Assembly: GCA_021816165.1 (NCBI GenBank)
Contig: JAKAYZ010000114.1
Coordinates: 1 to 6,896 of the forward strand
Length of the DNA: 6,896 nt
Direction: 5' to 3'
Source of the DNA: Planctomycetota bacterium
Lineage (GTDB): Bacteria > Planctomycetota > Phycisphaerae > WQYP01
The first letter of the stretch is position 1. Each line of letters opens with the position of its first letter. The notes below the pieces were generated by a model, which was given only the letters and a program-made list of their open reading frames with translations, had not been told where the DNA came from and made no database searches. Shown piece after piece: positions 6,667 to 6,896 of this stretch. A program made the position numbers and the translations under genes.

Positions 6667-6730
6667 CCGGGGCCACGTCAGGCTCCCAGAGCGGGCCTCG
6701 CCACGGGCGACGGCCTGACGACAGGCCCGG
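6667..6730. repeat. GC-rich nested palindrome (REP- or MITE-like)
   Basis: The core is a perfect 8-bp inverted repeat, CGTCAGGC (6676-6683) and GCCTGACG (6713-6720). Outer arms CCGGGGCC (6667-6674) and GGCCCGG (6724-6730) extend it with small bulges. A nested hairpin TCGCC-ACG-GGCGA sits inside (6698-6710). The segment 6661-6720 is 80% GC, against about 47% some 300 bp to the left. It abuts the broken transposase fragment. It could be a repetitive extragenic element, a MITE, or an IS remnant; copy number cannot be judged from one window. Confidence 0.5.
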
Positions 6731-6733
6731 TTC

Positions 6734-6895
6734 CTACCGACAACCGGCCGGATCCACATTCCCCGCCGGATTGCCCATCGCCTGTCCATCGGCCGCCCGC
6801 AGGACGATCCGTGCCCGCAGCGCGATCTTCTGCGGTGTGGCTCCACTGGATTCCAGATGCTCCAATCGCATCCGCTGATTCTGATCACATGAGAG
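6734..6895 (-). pseudogene. IS630-family transposase N-terminal fragment, frame-disrupted, cut by window edge
   Basis: The frame entering from the right edge reads ...MRLEHLESSGATPQKIALRARIVLRAADGQ. This follows the N-terminal pattern of IS630-type transposases, where a short helix precedes TPQ(K/R)xALRARIVL(L/R)AA(D/E)G and a helix-turn-helix. Similarity ends after about residue 43, and a TAG at 6736-6734 stops the frame. A different frame over 6761-6732 reads ECGSGRLSVG, which resembles the next part of the expected helix-turn-helix, so a small deletion or frameshift probably separates them. No DDE catalytic domain follows: the sequence downstream on this strand runs into the palindrome and then non-coding DNA. 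I read it as a dead insertion-sequence relic. The true 5' end and any terminal inverted repeat lie outside the window. Confidence 0.6.
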
Positions 6896-6896
6896 T

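Noticed and set aside
1..6896. CRISPR array, tRNA or rRNA genes, phage or toxin-antitoxin or defence system
   Set aside because: I saw no regularly spaced repeats, no cloverleaf-like segments, and no protein motifs of those systems in any frame.

Overview
The window suggests a planctomycete-type bacterium, most likely of the Phycisphaerae or a close relative. This is inferred from family composition, not from a database match. The clues are a type II/IV secretion assembly ATPase beside a prepilin-like protein with an FTLIEMLVV methylation motif and a C-terminal H-Xn-DG element, a small secreted carboxypeptidase-regulatory-like protein, a peptidase-MA-like lipoprotein, and moderately high GC.

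Layout. Positions 1-863 (+) hold the C-terminal half of a GspE/PilB ATPase, cut by the window edge. It converges on a minus-strand prepilin-like gene (913-1743), with a hairpin between them (885-901). Next on the minus strand is a small exported Ig-like protein (2142-2630), closed by a clear intrinsic terminator (2040-2077). A roughly 200-bp divergent region with an operator-like dyad (2689-2705) separates it from a plus-strand pair: a lipoprotein with an HEXXH metallopeptidase motif (2846-3910) and, 38 bp later, a TerC/Alx-family membrane protein (3949-4899). That pair converges on prfB (6072-4938, minus), which encodes release factor 2. The prfB reading frame is broken by an in-frame UGA at codon 25 and is restored by the classic +1 programmed frameshift at CUU UGA C. 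Positions 6124-6666 hold no gene I can defend. The right edge has a GC-rich nested palindrome (6667-6730) and a broken IS630-type transposase fragment that runs off the window.

How the genes relate. The ATPase and prepilin-like protein belong to the same kind of machinery (type IV pilus or type II secretion), but they are on opposite strands and not in one operon. The lipoprotein and TerC-like genes are probably co-transcribed, with no known functional link. prfB stands alone with its own short leader and is autoregulated through frameshifting.

The most interesting feature is the prfB frameshift site. It has the slippery CUU UGA C but no Shine-Dalgarno-like stimulator just upstream, a small perfect hairpin in the zero-frame leader, and SPY in place of the usual RF2 SPF recognition tripeptide. 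I found no convincing new multi-gene system.
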